From Mycobacterium deserti (lineage in GTDB: Bacteria > Actinomycetota > Actinomycetes > Mycobacteriales > Mycobacteriaceae), in contig NZ_JAODWD010000007.1 in the NCBI RefSeq assembly GCF_025345615.1, forward strand, positions 248,001-312,000: a stretch of 64,000 nt of DNA, read 5' to 3'. A program made the translations under genes and the position numbers. Shown here piece by piece: positions 35,160-44,514 of this stretch (positions are counted from its first letter, which is position 1; the number at the start of each line of letters is the position of its first letter). Under the pieces are notes generated by a model, which ran no database searches, had not been told where the DNA came from, and saw nothing but the letters and a program-made list of their open reading frames with translations.

Positions 35160-36371
35160 TCACCCCACGACGATGCGCAACCGCTCCCAGCCGCGAACCG
35201 TCGATGTCGGTGCCAGCACCGCGGTCTCGTAGTCGACGTCCCATTCGGGCCACCGGTTCAGCAGCTCGTCGAGTGCCACCCTGCCCTCGAGGCGGGCCAG
35301 GTTCGCGCCGAGACAGTAATGCACTCCCTTGCCGAAGGTCAGGTGGCTGATGTTGTCGCGGTGGATGTCGAACGTGTCCGGGTTCGCGAACCGCCGCGGA
35401 TCCCGGTTGGCCGCTCCGAACAGCAGCAGCATCGCGCTGCCTGCCGGCACCGTTGTGCCGTAGCACTCGAAATCCCGTGCCATATAACGCGCTACATGCG
35501 GACCCGTCGGCTCGAACCGCAGCGTCTCGTCGATCGTCCGGTTCAGCAGAGATCGATCCTCGACGACCGCCCGGCGCTGATCGGGGTGTTCGGCGAGCAC
35601 CTTGGCCAGCCATCCGATGAGACGCCCGGTGGTCTCATTACCCGCGCCCGCCACGACTTGTGTGTAGTGCAGCACCTCTTTACGCGTCAGCTTGCGGGTC
35701 ACGCCGTGCTCGTCGTCGAACTCGACGTTGAGCAGCGCGGTCATCAAGTCATCGGACGGGTTGTGTGACCGCCACTCGACGTAGTCGGCGTATATGCGGC
35801 CGTCGGCGATCCGGTCGGCGTTCACCACCTTCATCGGTGCGCCGGGTTTGGTGCGCAGGTTCGCGTCGTTGACGTCGCGCACCGTCACCTGCTCGGACTC
35901 GGGAATGCCGAGCAGCATGCCGATCACCCGCATCGGCATCATCGAGGCAAGCTCGGCGATGATGTCGAACCCGTCCGAACCCACGAGCGGGTCGAGGCAG
36001 TTCACGCAGTACTGGCGGACCTGATCCTCGATCGCCGCCATCCGCCGCGGCGTGAAGACCCGTGACATCAGGCCGCGCAGCATCGTGTGAACCGGCGGAT
36101 CCTCCATCATCATCACGCCTTTGGGCATGTCGAACTGCGACTGCACGAGTTCGAGGATGTCGCCTCGGTCGCTGGAGAACGTCTGCCAGTTCGACAGCGC
36201 CTTCTCGACGTCGGCGTAGCGCGAGATCGCCCAGAAGTCATAGCGCTCGTTGTAGTAGATCGGCGCTTCTTCGAGCAGTCTGGCGTAGGTGGGGTACGGG
36301 TCTTTGACGATGCCGACGTCGTACGGGTCGTAATAGACGTCGGTATCGGAGCTTGGGCTGGCCTTCGTCAT
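35160..36371 (-). CDS. Cytochrome P450
   Basis: A 403-residue P450. The I-helix is VAGAGNETTGR, the K-helix ExxR is DETLRF, and the heme loop is FGKGVHYCLGANLAR with axial Cys353. DPYPTYARLLEEAP at the start and MMMEDPPVHTMLRGLMSRVFTPRR in the C-helix are standard. The start is ATG 36371. The upstream SDR gene ends 8 nt earlier, so the SDR and P450 are probably one operon under the TetR-controlled divergent promoter. It would supply the hydroxyl group that the SDR oxidises. Confidence 0.9.
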   Translation of the reverse strand: MTKASPSSDTDVYYDPYDVGIVKDPYPTYARLLEEAPIYYNERYDFWAISRYADVEKALSNWQTFSSDRGDILELVQSQFDMPKGVMMMEDPPVHTMLRGLMSRVFTPRRMAAIEDQVRQYCVNCLDPLVGSDGFDIIAELASMMPMRVIGMLLGIPESEQVTVRDVNDANLRTKPGAPMKVVNADRIADGRIYADYVEWRSHNPSDDLMTALLNVEFDDEHGVTRKLTRKEVLHYTQVVAGAGNETTGRLIGWLAKVLAEHPDQRRAVVEDRSLLNRTIDETLRFEPTGPHVARYMARDFECYGTTVPAGSAMLLLFGAANRDPRRFANPDTFDIHRDNISHLTFGKGVHYCLGANLARLEGRVALDELLNRWPEWDVDYETAVLAPTSTVRGWERLRIVVG

Positions 36372-36379
36372 GATCGGCC

Positions 36380-37216
36380 CTACTTCAGGAGGCTGCCGGC
36401 GTCGACGGGCAGCGTGACACCAGTGACATAGCGGGCCTCGTCGGAGGCCAGGAACAGCACCGCATTGCTGATGTCAACTGGTTCGACCCACGGAATCGGG
36501 AGGAAATGGAACGACTGGCAGACGGGCGCGAGGTCGTCGGGTCCGGGATTGCCCAGATCCGGCCGGAACATCCGATACGTCGACTCGTTCATCAGCAGGG
36601 GGCTGCTGACATGCGTGGGGTGCACGGTGTTGACGCGGATCGAATGCTGGCCCAGTTCGACGGCGAACGTGCGCATCAAGCCGACGACGCCGTGCTTGGC
36701 GGCGATGTAATGGCCAACGTGCGGATACGCCTTGGTGCCGCCGACCGAGCTGGTGATGATGACCGAGCCGCCGCGACCACCGGCCAGCAGGTGCGGCACT
36801 GCGGCTTTGACCGTCTTCCAGACACCGCCGAGATTGACGTCGATCGTCTCTTCCCAGATGTCCTCGTGCATCTTGTGCAGTTTCACGCCGGTGGTGCCGA
36901 TGCCGGCGTTGGCCACGACTATGTCCAGCCGGCCCAGCTGCTCTACTCCATTGTCAACGGCCGACTTCAACGCGTCGAAGTCCCGGACGTCGACGATCTC
37001 GGTGACGATGCGGCGGCCGAGGTTCTTGACCAGGTCGGCGGTCTCGGCGAGATCGTCGGGGGTAGCCGGCGGCGCCGTCGAATTCTCGAACCCGCGGCAG
37101 ATGTCTACCGCGATGATGTCGGCGCCCTCCTCAGCCAGTCGCACCGCGTGACTGCGTCCCTGCCCGCGCGCGGCACCGGTGATGAACGCGACCTTGCCCT
37201 CTACCCGACCGGCCAT
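36380..37216 (-). CDS. Mycofactocin-coupled SDR oxidoreductase
   Basis: A 278-residue SDR of the mycofactocin-coupled type: FITGAARGQGRSHAVRLAEEGADIIAVDIC, then the insertion ATPDDLAETADLVKNLG. The active site has NAG, ITSSVGG and YIAAK. The start ATG 37216 is chosen because of GGGAG at 7-11 nt upstream; an upstream ATG 37252 would lie inside the palindrome at 37233. It is a paralog of the SDR at 25940 and likely partners with the P450 downstream. Confidence 0.88.
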   Translation of the reverse strand: MAGRVEGKVAFITGAARGQGRSHAVRLAEEGADIIAVDICRGFENSTAPPATPDDLAETADLVKNLGRRIVTEIVDVRDFDALKSAVDNGVEQLGRLDIVVANAGIGTTGVKLHKMHEDIWEETIDVNLGGVWKTVKAAVPHLLAGGRGGSVIITSSVGGTKAYPHVGHYIAAKHGVVGLMRTFAVELGQHSIRVNTVHPTHVSSPLLMNESTYRMFRPDLGNPGPDDLAPVCQSFHFLPIPWVEPVDISNAVLFLASDEARYVTGVTLPVDAGSLLK

Positions 37217-37232
37217 CTGCACTCCCTCACTT

Positions 37233-37250
37233 GTTGAGCGATCGCCCAAC
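37233..37250. promoter_or_regulatory. Palindromic operator of the TetR regulator
   Basis: GTTGAGCGATCGCCCAAC is an 18-bp palindrome with one mismatched pair, in the short space between the divergent SDR and TetR genes. This is the usual site for autoregulation by a TetR protein. It differs from the AT-rich motif used elsewhere in the cluster. Confidence 0.6.
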
Positions 37251-37253
37251 ATC

Positions 37254-37259
37254 TAAGCT
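37254..37259 (+). promoter_or_regulatory. Candidate -10 box for leaderless tetR transcript
   Basis: TAAGCT fits the mycobacterial TANNNT -10 pattern and lies 6 nt before the ATG at 37266, so transcription could begin at or next to the start codon. No Shine-Dalgarno is present. Confidence 0.35.
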
Positions 37260-37265
37260 GCGCCC

Positions 37266-37859
37266 ATGTCTAGCAGGCCAGCGCAGCAGGGGTCAAGACC
37301 CGTTCGTGAATCCACGACACGGCGGGCGTTGATCCAAGCGACCGCTCAAATCATGCTCGAAGAGGGTTATGCCGCCGCGACATCGCGCCGGGTTGCGGCC
37401 AAGGCCGGCGTCAAGCCTGCGCTGGTGCACTACTACTTCCCGAGCATGGACGAGTTGTTCCTGGCAGTGCTTCAAGCCGGCGCCGAAGCCAACCTCGCCC
37501 GGCAGCAGAAGGCGCTCGCCGAGGACCAGCCGCTGCACTCGCTGTGGGAGCTCAACAGCGCCCACGGCGCGCAGCTGTGGATGGAGTTCATGGCGTTGGC
37601 CAACCACCGCAAGTCCATCCGCAGCGAAATCGCCGCCTACGCCGACCGGTTCGGCGACATCGAGCAGAGCGTGGTCGCGCTTGCGATGCGCTCGCACGGC
37701 GTCGACGTAGAGGCCTTCCCGCCGGTCGTGATGTCTATGATCGTCACCAGCCTGGCGCGCATCGTGCTGCTGGAACGCGGACTCGGGATCACGCGCGGGC
37801 ACGCCGAGGTGCAGGCGTTCATCGACGACTACCTGCAACGCTTCGAATTGCCCTCATAG
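37266..37859 (+). CDS. TetR-family transcriptional regulator
   Basis: A 197-residue TetR repressor. The DNA-binding helices are RRALIQATAQIMLEEGYAAATSRRVAAKAGVKPALVHYYFPSMDELF (about residues 19-65). The C-terminal domain is all helical and would bind the effector, including AHGAQLWMEFMALANHRKSIRSEI. It is divergent from the SDR-P450 operon, with an 18-bp palindrome between them. It probably controls that pair and itself, and marks the right end of the catabolic cluster. Confidence 0.9.
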   Translation: MSSRPAQQGSRPVRESTTRRALIQATAQIMLEEGYAAATSRRVAAKAGVKPALVHYYFPSMDELFLAVLQAGAEANLARQQKALAEDQPLHSLWELNSAHGAQLWMEFMALANHRKSIRSEIAAYADRFGDIEQSVVALAMRSHGVDVEAFPPVVMSMIVTSLARIVLLERGLGITRGHAEVQAFIDDYLQRFELPS

Positions 37860-37911
37860 TGACCCGAACCGCATGCTCAGGCAGTAGTGACCAGCAGCAC
37901 ATTGACTTGAG

Positions 37912-37930
37912 TTACCCTATGCCAGGGTGA
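37912..37930. promoter_or_regulatory. 19-bp imperfect palindrome upstream of mmpS
   Basis: TTACCCTATGCCAGGGTGA has arms TTACCCT and AGGGTGA with one mismatch. It lies about 90 nt before the mmpS start, upstream of possible -10 boxes TTATAC (37935) or TAAGTT (37945). A role as operator is an inference. It does not match the IdeR iron box. Confidence 0.35.
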
Positions 37931-38021
37931 GAACTTATACGGGCTAAGTTACGCATTGGCGAACAGCGGACACGAAAATCGTAAGGGCGGATATGGGTCG
38001 CAGTGGTCGGGGGCAATTGTC

Positions 38022-38450
38022 GTGATTGGCCTCGCCAAGAAGGTATGGATTCCGATCGTCATCCTGATCGTGGTGCTCGTCGCCGGCTTCACCGTGCATC
38101 GCATCCGGACGTTCTTCGGCGCGGAGGGGATCATCGTCACGCCGAAGGTCTTCGCCGAGGATCCCGAGCCGTTCGACCCGAAAGTCATCAAATATGAAAT
38201 CTTCGGGTCGGGCAGTTATGCCGACGTCAACTATCTCGATCTCGATGCCAAGCCGCAGCGAGTTGACGGCGCAGCTCTGCCCTGGTCGCTGACATTGGAG
38301 ACCACCGCACCCTCGGCGGCCCCCAACATCGTGGCGCAGGGTGACGGCGGCACCATCACCTGCCGCATCACCGTCGACGACGAGATCAAGGACGAAAGAA
38401 CCTCCACCGGAGTGAATGCCCAGACCTTCTGCTTCGTGAAATCCGCATGA
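38022..38450 (+). CDS. mmpS: MmpS-family accessory protein
   Basis: A 142-residue MmpS protein. The start GTG 38022 gives [33 protein letters not shown], the single N-terminal membrane helix in the right position, and the usual MmpS length. A TTG at 37956 would add 22 residues. The periplasmic part has [28 protein letters not shown] and a C-terminal CFVKSA, as in MmpS4/MmpS5. MmpS proteins assist MmpL transporters. The stop overlaps the mmpL start by 4 nt. MmpS4/5 with MmpL4/5 export siderophores in M. tuberculosis, but the substrate here is not shown. Confidence 0.88.
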   Translation: MIGLAKKVWIPIVILIVVLVAGFTVHRIRTFFGAEGIIVTPKVFAEDPEPFDPKVIKYEIFGSGSYADVNYLDLDAKPQRVDGAALPWSLTLETTAPSAAPNIVAQGDGGTITCRITVDDEIKDERTSTGVNAQTFCFVKSA

Positions 38451-41359
38451 GCGCGCCCACCAACGACGCTCCGACTGACGCGTTCCCACCCGTACGGCAC
38501 GCCAAACGACCCTTCATCCCGCGGTTCATCCGTACCTTTGCCGTCCCGATCATCCTCGGGTGGATCGTGCTCATCGGGGTTCTGAACACCCCCGCCGTGG
38601 TGCCGCAGCTCGAAAAGGTCGGTGAGCTCCGTGCGGTCTCGATGAGCCCGGACGACGCGCCGTCCATGATCGCGATGAAACGCGTCGGCCAGGTCTTCGA
38701 TGAGTACGACTCCGACAGCTCCGTCATGATCGTGCTCGAAGGCCAGCAGCCGCTCGGCGACGAGGCGCACAAGTTCTACGACGAGATGGTCGACCGGCTC
38801 GAAGCCGACACCAAGCACGTTCAGAGCGTTCAGGACTTCTGGAGCGACCCGCTGACGGCCACGGGTTCGCAGAGCAACGACGGCAAAGCCGCCTACGTCC
38901 AGGTGTATCTGTCGGGTAACCAGGGCGAGGCGCTGGCCAACGAGTCGGTGAAAGCCACTCAGGGCATCGTCGACAGCTTGCAGGCGCCCGAAGGCCTGAA
39001 GGTCTATGTGACCGGTCCGGCCGCGCTGGCCGCCGACCAGCACATCGCGGGCGACCGCAGTCTGCGGATGATCGAGGCGCTCACCTTCACGGTGATCATC
39101 GTGATGCTGCTCTTGATGTACCGGTCGATCGTGACGGTGTTGATCACTCTGGTGATGGTCGTGCTCCAGTTGGCGGCGGCCCGCGGCGTGGTGGCGTTCC
39201 TCGGATATTACGAGATCATCGGTCTTTCGACGTTCGCGACCAACCTCTTGGTCACGCTCGCGATCGCTGCAGGAACCGACTACGCGATCTTCCTGGTCGG
39301 CCGCTATCAGGAAGCGCGCGGTGCCGGCGAAGATCCCGAGTCGGCGTACTACACCATGTACCGCGGAACAGCCCACGTGGTGCTGGGATCGGGCCTCACC
39401 ATCGCGGGCGCGACGTTCTGTCTGAGTTTCACGCGCCTGCCCTATTTCCAGACGCTCGGCGTCCCGCTGGCCATCGGCATGACGGTCGGTGTGCTGGCCG
39501 CGCTGACGCTCAGCTCGGCGATCATCGCCACCAGCAGCCGCTTCGGCAAGGTGCTCGACCCCAAACGGGCGATGCGGGTGCGCGGCTGGCGCAAGATCGG
39601 TGCGGCAGTGGTGCGCTGGCCCGGTCCGATCCTGGTCGCGACGATCGCGCTGTCGCTGATCGGACTGCTGACGCTGCCCGGTTACGAAACCAACTACAAC
39701 GACCGCAATTATCTACCAGCCGACCTGCCGGCCAACGAGGGATACGCGGCGGCGGACCGGCACTTCTCGCAGGCCCGGATGAACCCCGAGCTGCTGCTGA
39801 TCGAAAGCGACCACGATCTGCGCAACTCGGCGGACTTCCTGGTCATCGACAAGATCGCCAAGTCGGTTTTCCGGGTGCCGGGTATCTCACGCGTGCAGGC
39901 GATCACGCGGCCGGACGGAAAACCGATCGAGCACACCTCGATCCCGTTCCAGATCAGCATGCAGGGCACGACCCAGCAGATGAACCAGAAGTATCTGCAG
40001 GACCGGATGGCCGACATGCTGGTGCAGGCCGACGAGATGCAGACCACCATCGACACGATGACCAAGATGTCCGCGCTCACCAAGGAGATGGCGGCCACCA
40101 CGCACTCGATGGTCGGCAAGATGAAGGACATGACGGTCGACGTCGCCGAATTGCGGGACAACATCGCGAACTTCGACGACTTCTTCCGGCCGATCCGCAA
40201 CTACTTCTACTGGGAACCGCACTGCTACAACATCCCGATCTGTTGGGCCTTGCGATCGGTGTTCGACACCCTCGACGGCATCAACACGATGACCGACGAC
40301 ATCCAGAACCTGATCCCGGACATGGAGCGGCTCGACCAGCTCATGCCTCAGATGGTCACGCTGATGCCGCCGATGATCGACACGATGAAGACGATGCGGA
40401 CCATGATGCTGACCATGTATGCCACCCAGAAGGGCATGCAGGACCAGATGGCCGCGATGCAGGAGAACTCCTCTGCCATGGGTGAGGCGTTCGACGCGTC
40501 GATGAACGACGATTCGTTCTACCTGCCCCCAGAGGTCTTCGAGAACGAAGAGTTCAAGAAGGGTATGGAGAACTTCATCTCCCCCGACGGAAAGTCGGTG
40601 CGCTTCATCATCTCCCATGAGGGCGACCCGATGACCCCCGAGGGCATCGAGAAGATCGAGAAGATCAAGCAGGCCGCCAAGGAGGCCATCAAAGGCACCC
40701 CCCTCGAAGGGTCGAAGGTCTACCTGGCCGGCACCGCCGCGGTGTTCAAGGACATGGCCGACGGCAGTAACTACGACTTGCTGATCGCCGCGATCGCCTC
40801 GCTCGGTTTGATCTTCATCATCATGTTGCTCATCACGCGCAGTGTGGTCGCGTCCGCGGTCATCGTGGGCACGGTGGTGCTGTCGTTGGGGGCGTCGTTC
40901 GGGCTCTCGGTCCTGGTGTGGCAGCACCTTCTCGGCGTCGAACTGCACTGGATGGTGATGGCGATGTCGGTCATCATCCTGTTGGCGGTCGGCGCGGACT
41001 ACAACCTGTTGTTGGTGTCACGCCTCAAAGAGGAACTTCATGCCGGAATCAACACCGGCATCATCCGCGCCATGGGTGGCAGCGGATCCGTGGTGACGTC
41101 GGCAGGCCTGGTGTTCGCCTTCACGATGATGTCGATGGCGGTCAGTGAGCTGACGGTGATCGGGCAGGTCGGCACGACGATCGGGCTGGGTCTGCTGTTC
41201 GACACGTTGGTCATCAGGGCATTTATGACACCGTCGATAGCGGCGCTGATGGGCAAGTGGTTCTGGTGGCCACAGCGGGTACGCGAACGTCCGCTGCCCT
41301 CGCCGTGGCCGAGGCCCAAGGAGTTGACCCGAGCGGGTCCGGAAGGAGGCCAGTCATGA
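38447..41359 (+). CDS. mmpL: MmpL-family RND transporter
   Basis: A 970-residue RND-type exporter close to MmpL4/5. Two sets of transmembrane helices flank large periplasmic domains. Typical MmpL features are [11 protein letters not shown] at helix 1, [40 protein letters not shown], a coiled-coil-rich periplasmic stretch with many Met (about residues 500-680), and a second bundle with [37 protein letters not shown] including the proton-relay Asp-Tyr pair. It uses the proton gradient to export lipids or siderophores. It is coupled to mmpS upstream and to a small secreted protein downstream. Confidence 0.93.
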   Translation: MSAPTNDAPTDAFPPVRHAKRPFIPRFIRTFAVPIILGWIVLIGVLNTPAVVPQLEKVGELRAVSMSPDDAPSMIAMKRVGQVFDEYDSDSSVMIVLEGQQPLGDEAHKFYDEMVDRLEADTKHVQSVQDFWSDPLTATGSQSNDGKAAYVQVYLSGNQGEALANESVKATQGIVDSLQAPEGLKVYVTGPAALAADQHIAGDRSLRMIEALTFTVIIVMLLLMYRSIVTVLITLVMVVLQLAAARGVVAFLGYYEIIGLSTFATNLLVTLAIAAGTDYAIFLVGRYQEARGAGEDPESAYYTMYRGTAHVVLGSGLTIAGATFCLSFTRLPYFQTLGVPLAIGMTVGVLAALTLSSAIIATSSRFGKVLDPKRAMRVRGWRKIGAAVVRWPGPILVATIALSLIGLLTLPGYETNYNDRNYLPADLPANEGYAAADRHFSQARMNPELLLIESDHDLRNSADFLVIDKIAKSVFRVPGISRVQAITRPDGKPIEHTSIPFQISMQGTTQQMNQKYLQDRMADMLVQADEMQTTIDTMTKMSALTKEMAATTHSMVGKMKDMTVDVAELRDNIANFDDFFRPIRNYFYWEPHCYNIPICWALRSVFDTLDGINTMTDDIQNLIPDMERLDQLMPQMVTLMPPMIDTMKTMRTMMLTMYATQKGMQDQMAAMQENSSAMGEAFDASMNDDSFYLPPEVFENEEFKKGMENFISPDGKSVRFIISHEGDPMTPEGIEKIEKIKQAAKEAIKGTPLEGSKVYLAGTAAVFKDMADGSNYDLLIAAIASLGLIFIIMLLITRSVVASAVIVGTVVLSLGASFGLSVLVWQHLLGVELHWMVMAMSVIILLAVGADYNLLLVSRLKEELHAGINTGIIRAMGGSGSVVTSAGLVFAFTMMSMAVSELTVIGQVGTTIGLGLLFDTLVIRAFMTPSIAALMGKWFWWPQRVRERPLPSPWPRPKELTRAGPEGGQS

Positions 41360-41682
41360 AACGTGTGGCTGCCGGGATAGCAGCGGCTGCAGTGGCATTG
41401 GCGCTCGCAGCGCCGGCGCAGGCCGACCCTGACACCGACTTCACCAACGAGCTGCACACCTACGGTATCTACGGTCAGAAGGACTACAACGCCTGGATCG
41501 GCAAAATCATGTGCAAGCGGCAGCGCAACGGTGTCGATCGTGACGCCTTCGCCTCGGCGCGGTTCATCCAGGCACAGCTGGCGAAGAACCAGAACAGCAC
41601 CGAGCAGTCGTGGCAGTTCCTCGGCGCGGCGCTGCGCTTCTACTGCCCCGACAAGTTGCCGATCATGGACCAGGCGCGATAG
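41356..41682 (+). CDS. Small exported protein, DUF732-like
   Basis: A 108-residue protein that overlaps the mmpL stop by 4 nt (ATGA); GGAAGGAGG lies about 7-15 nt upstream. A signal peptide covers 1-23 ([15 protein letters not shown], cleavage before DPD). The mature part ([28 protein letters not shown], then [10 protein letters not shown]) has two cysteines and the pattern of DUF732, a family of small mycobacterial secreted proteins. Tight coupling with the transporter suggests a periplasmic helper for the exported substrate. No function is established. Confidence 0.78.
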   Translation: MKRVAAGIAAAAVALALAAPAQADPDTDFTNELHTYGIYGQKDYNAWIGKIMCKRQRNGVDRDAFASARFIQAQLAKNQNSTEQSWQFLGAALRFYCPDKLPIMDQAR

Positions 41683-41695
41683 CGAGGAGACTCAA

Positions 41696-42136
41696 GTGAT
41701 ACGCAAAGCGAGCATCGCGCTGGCCGCAATCGGTTGTGCAGCAACGATTTTCCCGGCCGCCGCGGCGGCCGACGCCACCGACGACTATCCGATCCCGAAC
41801 CGGATCATGAGGACGACGTGCACGGTCGACCAGTACATGGCTGCCGTGCGAGACACCGATCCCGTCTACTACGAGCGCTACATGATCGACTACAAGAACC
41901 GGCCCGCGGATGTTCAGAAGGGCGCTCGTGACCGGATCTACTGGTTTTTCTCCTTGGATTACGCGGCGCGCAGGCAGTACTCCGAGAACACCGCGACGAA
42001 CGTCTTCTACGAGCAGATGGCGACCCGCTGGGGTAACTGGGCCAAGCTGTTCTTCAACAACAAGGGAGTCGTCGCGCACGGCACGGACGTGTGCATGAAC
42101 TATCCGCCGAACGACCCGTCGGTATGGACCTGGTGA
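41696..42136 (+). CDS. Rv0455c-like exported protein (DUF5078)
   Basis: A 146-residue exported protein starting at GTG 41696 with GAGGAG 7 nt upstream. A signal peptide (ALAAIGCAATIFPAAAAA) is followed by a compact domain with conserved Cys residues in TTCTVDQYMAAVRDTDPVYY and GTDVCMNYPP, and FFNNKGVVAHGTDVC. The same blocks occur in M. tuberculosis Rv0455c, which lies near mmpS4-mmpL4 and has been reported as needed for siderophore secretion. It is 13 nt after the DUF732-like gene, in the same operon. A helper role in export is inferred from that similarity. Confidence 0.82.
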   Translation: MIRKASIALAAIGCAATIFPAAAAADATDDYPIPNRIMRTTCTVDQYMAAVRDTDPVYYERYMIDYKNRPADVQKGARDRIYWFFSLDYAARRQYSENTATNVFYEQMATRWGNWAKLFFNNKGVVAHGTDVCMNYPPNDPSVWTW

Positions 42137-42151
42137 TCCGCTGAGCGGAGC

Positions 42152-42164
42152 GCCCTACTAGGGC
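42152..42164. terminator. Short palindrome between convergent genes
   Basis: GCCCTACTAGGGC can form a 5-bp stem with a 3-nt loop between the Rv0455c-like gene and the convergent DUF7159 gene, overlapping the last codons of the latter. There is no T-run, so it is at best a weak bidirectional terminator. Confidence 0.25.
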
Positions 42165-43546
42165 AGTCCGATGAAGATCGGGTTGAGCGCCGCGCCGATC
42201 GGATCGAGCGGGGCCGCAGGCGGCGGAGGGACGGGTGCCTGCGGAGGCGGTGACGCCGCTGCCGCGGGCGGCGACACGAGCGCGGGTTGAGCAGCGATCG
42301 GTGGCGGAGCCGCCGGTGGGGGCATGGCAGGTGCCGCGGCAGGCACGGCCGGTGGCGGCGGAGCCAGCCACGGCGGCAAGACGAAGGGCAGCCCCGGCAG
42401 CAGTGGAGCAGGTGGCGGCGGTGCGGCGATCGGTGCCACCGGCACGGCGACGGGCTGCGCGGTGATCGGCGCCGCCGGGGCGACGGCGGGTTCTACGGTG
42501 ACGGGCTCTGGTACGACCGGCTCCGCAGCGACCGACAGTGCCGGCGCGGCAACGGCATCGGTGTCAGGCGCCTCCACAGCCGGCGCCGGTGACGGCACGA
42601 CGGGTGCGGGCAACGCCGCCGGCTCCGCGATCAGCGGCCGGATGGCAGTCGATGGCGCAGGAGTGCGGACGGCGTTGACGCCGACAGTTGAGACCGAGCT
42701 CGAGACGGCCGCCGCGGGCGCGGCCGCCGGCTGGGCCTGCTCGCTTCTGGGTGTGTCGTGCCCGGCAAGTGCAGGAACGACGGCGAAGAGCGCGATCATG
42801 CCGGCCACCACCGCGGTCGCGGCCCGCGCGTGCGCGCCGAACCAGGGTCGGCGTCGCACATCCGCGGCGTCGACGAATTCCTTGATGGATAGATCCTCGG
42901 TCGGTTCGGCATCGGTCGACAGCGCGAGCGCGGCACCACGCGCCAGCGCCAACTGCGCCTCGTCGGACGCCACCGCCGGCATGGGCATCGCGTCGCCGAG
43001 GCTTGCCGAGACGTTCTCGAGGTCGCCGCGGGACCCGACCAGAAACAATCGCTCGGGCTGCGACTGGTTGCGCGCGAATGTGTCCGTCAACCAGGAGCCG
43101 ATGCCATCGCGGGTATGGGTCACCGACGTCTGCACTGTATAGCGACCGACCGTCAGGACCGTCGCGGCAGCGGACTCCACCACACAAACCGCGCAGGTCT
43201 CGAATCCGAGAGCGGGTCCGTACGCCCGCGCCCATGCCCGAGCGGCGTGCGACAACCCCACGGCGACAACGGATTCGAACCCGGAATCAGACAGCGCATC
43301 GCGCAGCACCCGTGCCGGCCCGGCGACGTCCTCGGTCCACGTCATCCCGACCGTAGAGATCTGATGGCCACTGGCGGTGGCGATCATCCGGGCGCCGCGC
43401 ACCGCCGCCAGGTACGTGGCGATGTCGCCGTCGATGGCCACGTCGAACGCGTCGTGGTCGAGCGGAACGCCTTCGGGATCTTGGCCGTCGAGCAGTACCC
43501 AGGCAACGCCGGTGGACGTCATCGACAGCCCGAGCGCAACCTTCAC
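42158..43546 (-). CDS. DUF7159-like membrane protein with Pro/Ala-rich tail
   Basis: A 462-residue protein. Residues 1-225 are a soluble domain starting VKVALGLSMTSTGVAWVLLDG, with an actin-like/ASKHA flavour in its repeated Gly-Leu turns (a mycobacteria-typical DUF7159 N-terminus). One membrane helix follows (ATAVVAGMIALFAVVPALAG). The C-terminal 180 residues are almost only Pro, Ala and Val, likely extended through the wall. The start GTG 43546 is chosen by AAGGTGGGG upstream. The function is unknown. It is convergent with the Rv0455c-like gene and divergent from the cutinase. Confidence 0.75.
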   Translation of the reverse strand: MKVALGLSMTSTGVAWVLLDGQDPEGVPLDHDAFDVAIDGDIATYLAAVRGARMIATASGHQISTVGMTWTEDVAGPARVLRDALSDSGFESVVAVGLSHAARAWARAYGPALGFETCAVCVVESAAATVLTVGRYTVQTSVTHTRDGIGSWLTDTFARNQSQPERLFLVGSRGDLENVSASLGDAMPMPAVASDEAQLALARGAALALSTDAEPTEDLSIKEFVDAADVRRRPWFGAHARAATAVVAGMIALFAVVPALAGHDTPRSEQAQPAAAPAAAVSSSVSTVGVNAVRTPAPSTAIRPLIAEPAALPAPVVPSPAPAVEAPDTDAVAAPALSVAAEPVVPEPVTVEPAVAPAAPITAQPVAVPVAPIAAPPPPAPLLPGLPFVLPPWLAPPPPAVPAAAPAMPPPAAPPPIAAQPALVSPPAAAASPPPQAPVPPPPAAPLDPIGAALNPIFIGLP

Positions 43547-43706
43547 CGCTGCCCCACCTTCGTCGACGGAACCCGACACTGCCGGCCGTTTGATTGTTCG
43601 GCCCACTGAGCATAGTTTGCTCGGCCCCGCTCGGCATGTCGTCTTGACCGATGACGGATGAGTCAATTCACTGTCACATTTCGAGTCGAGCGACCGACAT
43701 ATCGGC

Positions 43707-44354
43707 ATGGACCCTTTGCGTTTCGCGACTACACGCGCCGCCGGCATTGCGACGGCTCTCGCCGCGGCCTGGCCGATCGCGCTGACGATGCCGCTTTCGG
43801 CCGATGCCGCCCCGTGCCCGGATGTGGAAGTGGTGTTCGCCCGCGGCACCACCGAACCGGCCGGGGTCGGCGCGGTCGGCCAGGCGTTCGTCGACTCCTT
43901 GCGCGCCCAACTCGGCGGGCGGTCGGTGGGCGTGTACGCCGTCGAGTACCCGGCGAGCCGCGACTTCGAGGTCAGCACGCCGGCTGGACGAGACGACGCC
44001 AGCGCCCACATCCAGTCGACGGCGGCCAACTGTCCCGATACGCGGATGGTGCTCGGCGGTTACTCGCAGGGAGCGGCGGTCATCGATCTCGCGACCACCG
44101 CGATGCCGCCGCCGGTAGCCGACCACGTCGCGGCGGCCGCCGTCTTCGGAGGCCCCAGAAGTTCGTTCGCGGACTCGCTGTCGGCCGGCCCACTACCGTC
44201 CATCGGACCGCTCTACGCCGGCAAGACCATCGACTTGTGCGTGCCGAACGACCCGATCTGCTCCGAAGGCGGCTGGGACATGGGCGCGCACGGCGCCTAC
44301 ATACAGACCGGTTTGGTCGCGCAAGCCGCGGGGTTCGCGGCGAGCCGAATCTGA
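43707..44354 (+). CDS. Cutinase-family serine esterase, secreted
   Basis: A 215-residue exported esterase of the cutinase-like (Culp) family. A signal peptide (residues 1-35, ending SADAA) precedes APCPDVEVVFARGTTEP, the standard cutinase start. The catalytic Ser120 is in GGYSQG, with Asp182 and His195 in NDPIC and GAHGAY. Four cysteines sit where the two disulfides of cutinases are expected. It hydrolyses ester bonds of lipids outside the membrane. It is a single gene between the DUF7159 gene and the second mmpL. Confidence 0.92.
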   Translation: MDPLRFATTRAAGIATALAAAWPIALTMPLSADAAPCPDVEVVFARGTTEPAGVGAVGQAFVDSLRAQLGGRSVGVYAVEYPASRDFEVSTPAGRDDASAHIQSTAANCPDTRMVLGGYSQGAAVIDLATTAMPPPVADHVAAAAVFGGPRSSFADSLSAGPLPSIGPLYAGKTIDLCVPNDPICSEGGWDMGAHGAYIQTGLVAQAAGFAASRI

Positions 44355-44413
44355 GTTACAACGACTACGCTGCAGATAGCTAAGCCGACTAACAACATTG
44401 GCTGTCAATCTGG

Positions 44414-44432
44414 TAGGACTAAGGGCGTCCTA
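44414..44432. promoter_or_regulatory. Inverted repeat upstream of second mmpL
   Basis: TAGGAC (44414-44419) and GTCCTA (44427-44432) form a perfect inverted repeat with a 7-nt spacer, about 80 nt before the mmpL start. It is a candidate operator; the regulator is unknown. Confidence 0.35.
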
Positions 44433-44514
44433 ACAGCGTAGGGAGGAGCTCCGCCGACGTGCCCGACTCCTCCATGGGACCCGACGACAGCGGTTCGCCC
44501 CGGATGACCAGCTG

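Noticed and set aside
37912-37930. IdeR iron box upstream of mmpS
   Set aside because: The 19-bp palindrome has the right length but the bases (TTACCCT...AGGGTGA) do not fit the TTAGGTTAGGCTAACCTAA-type consensus.
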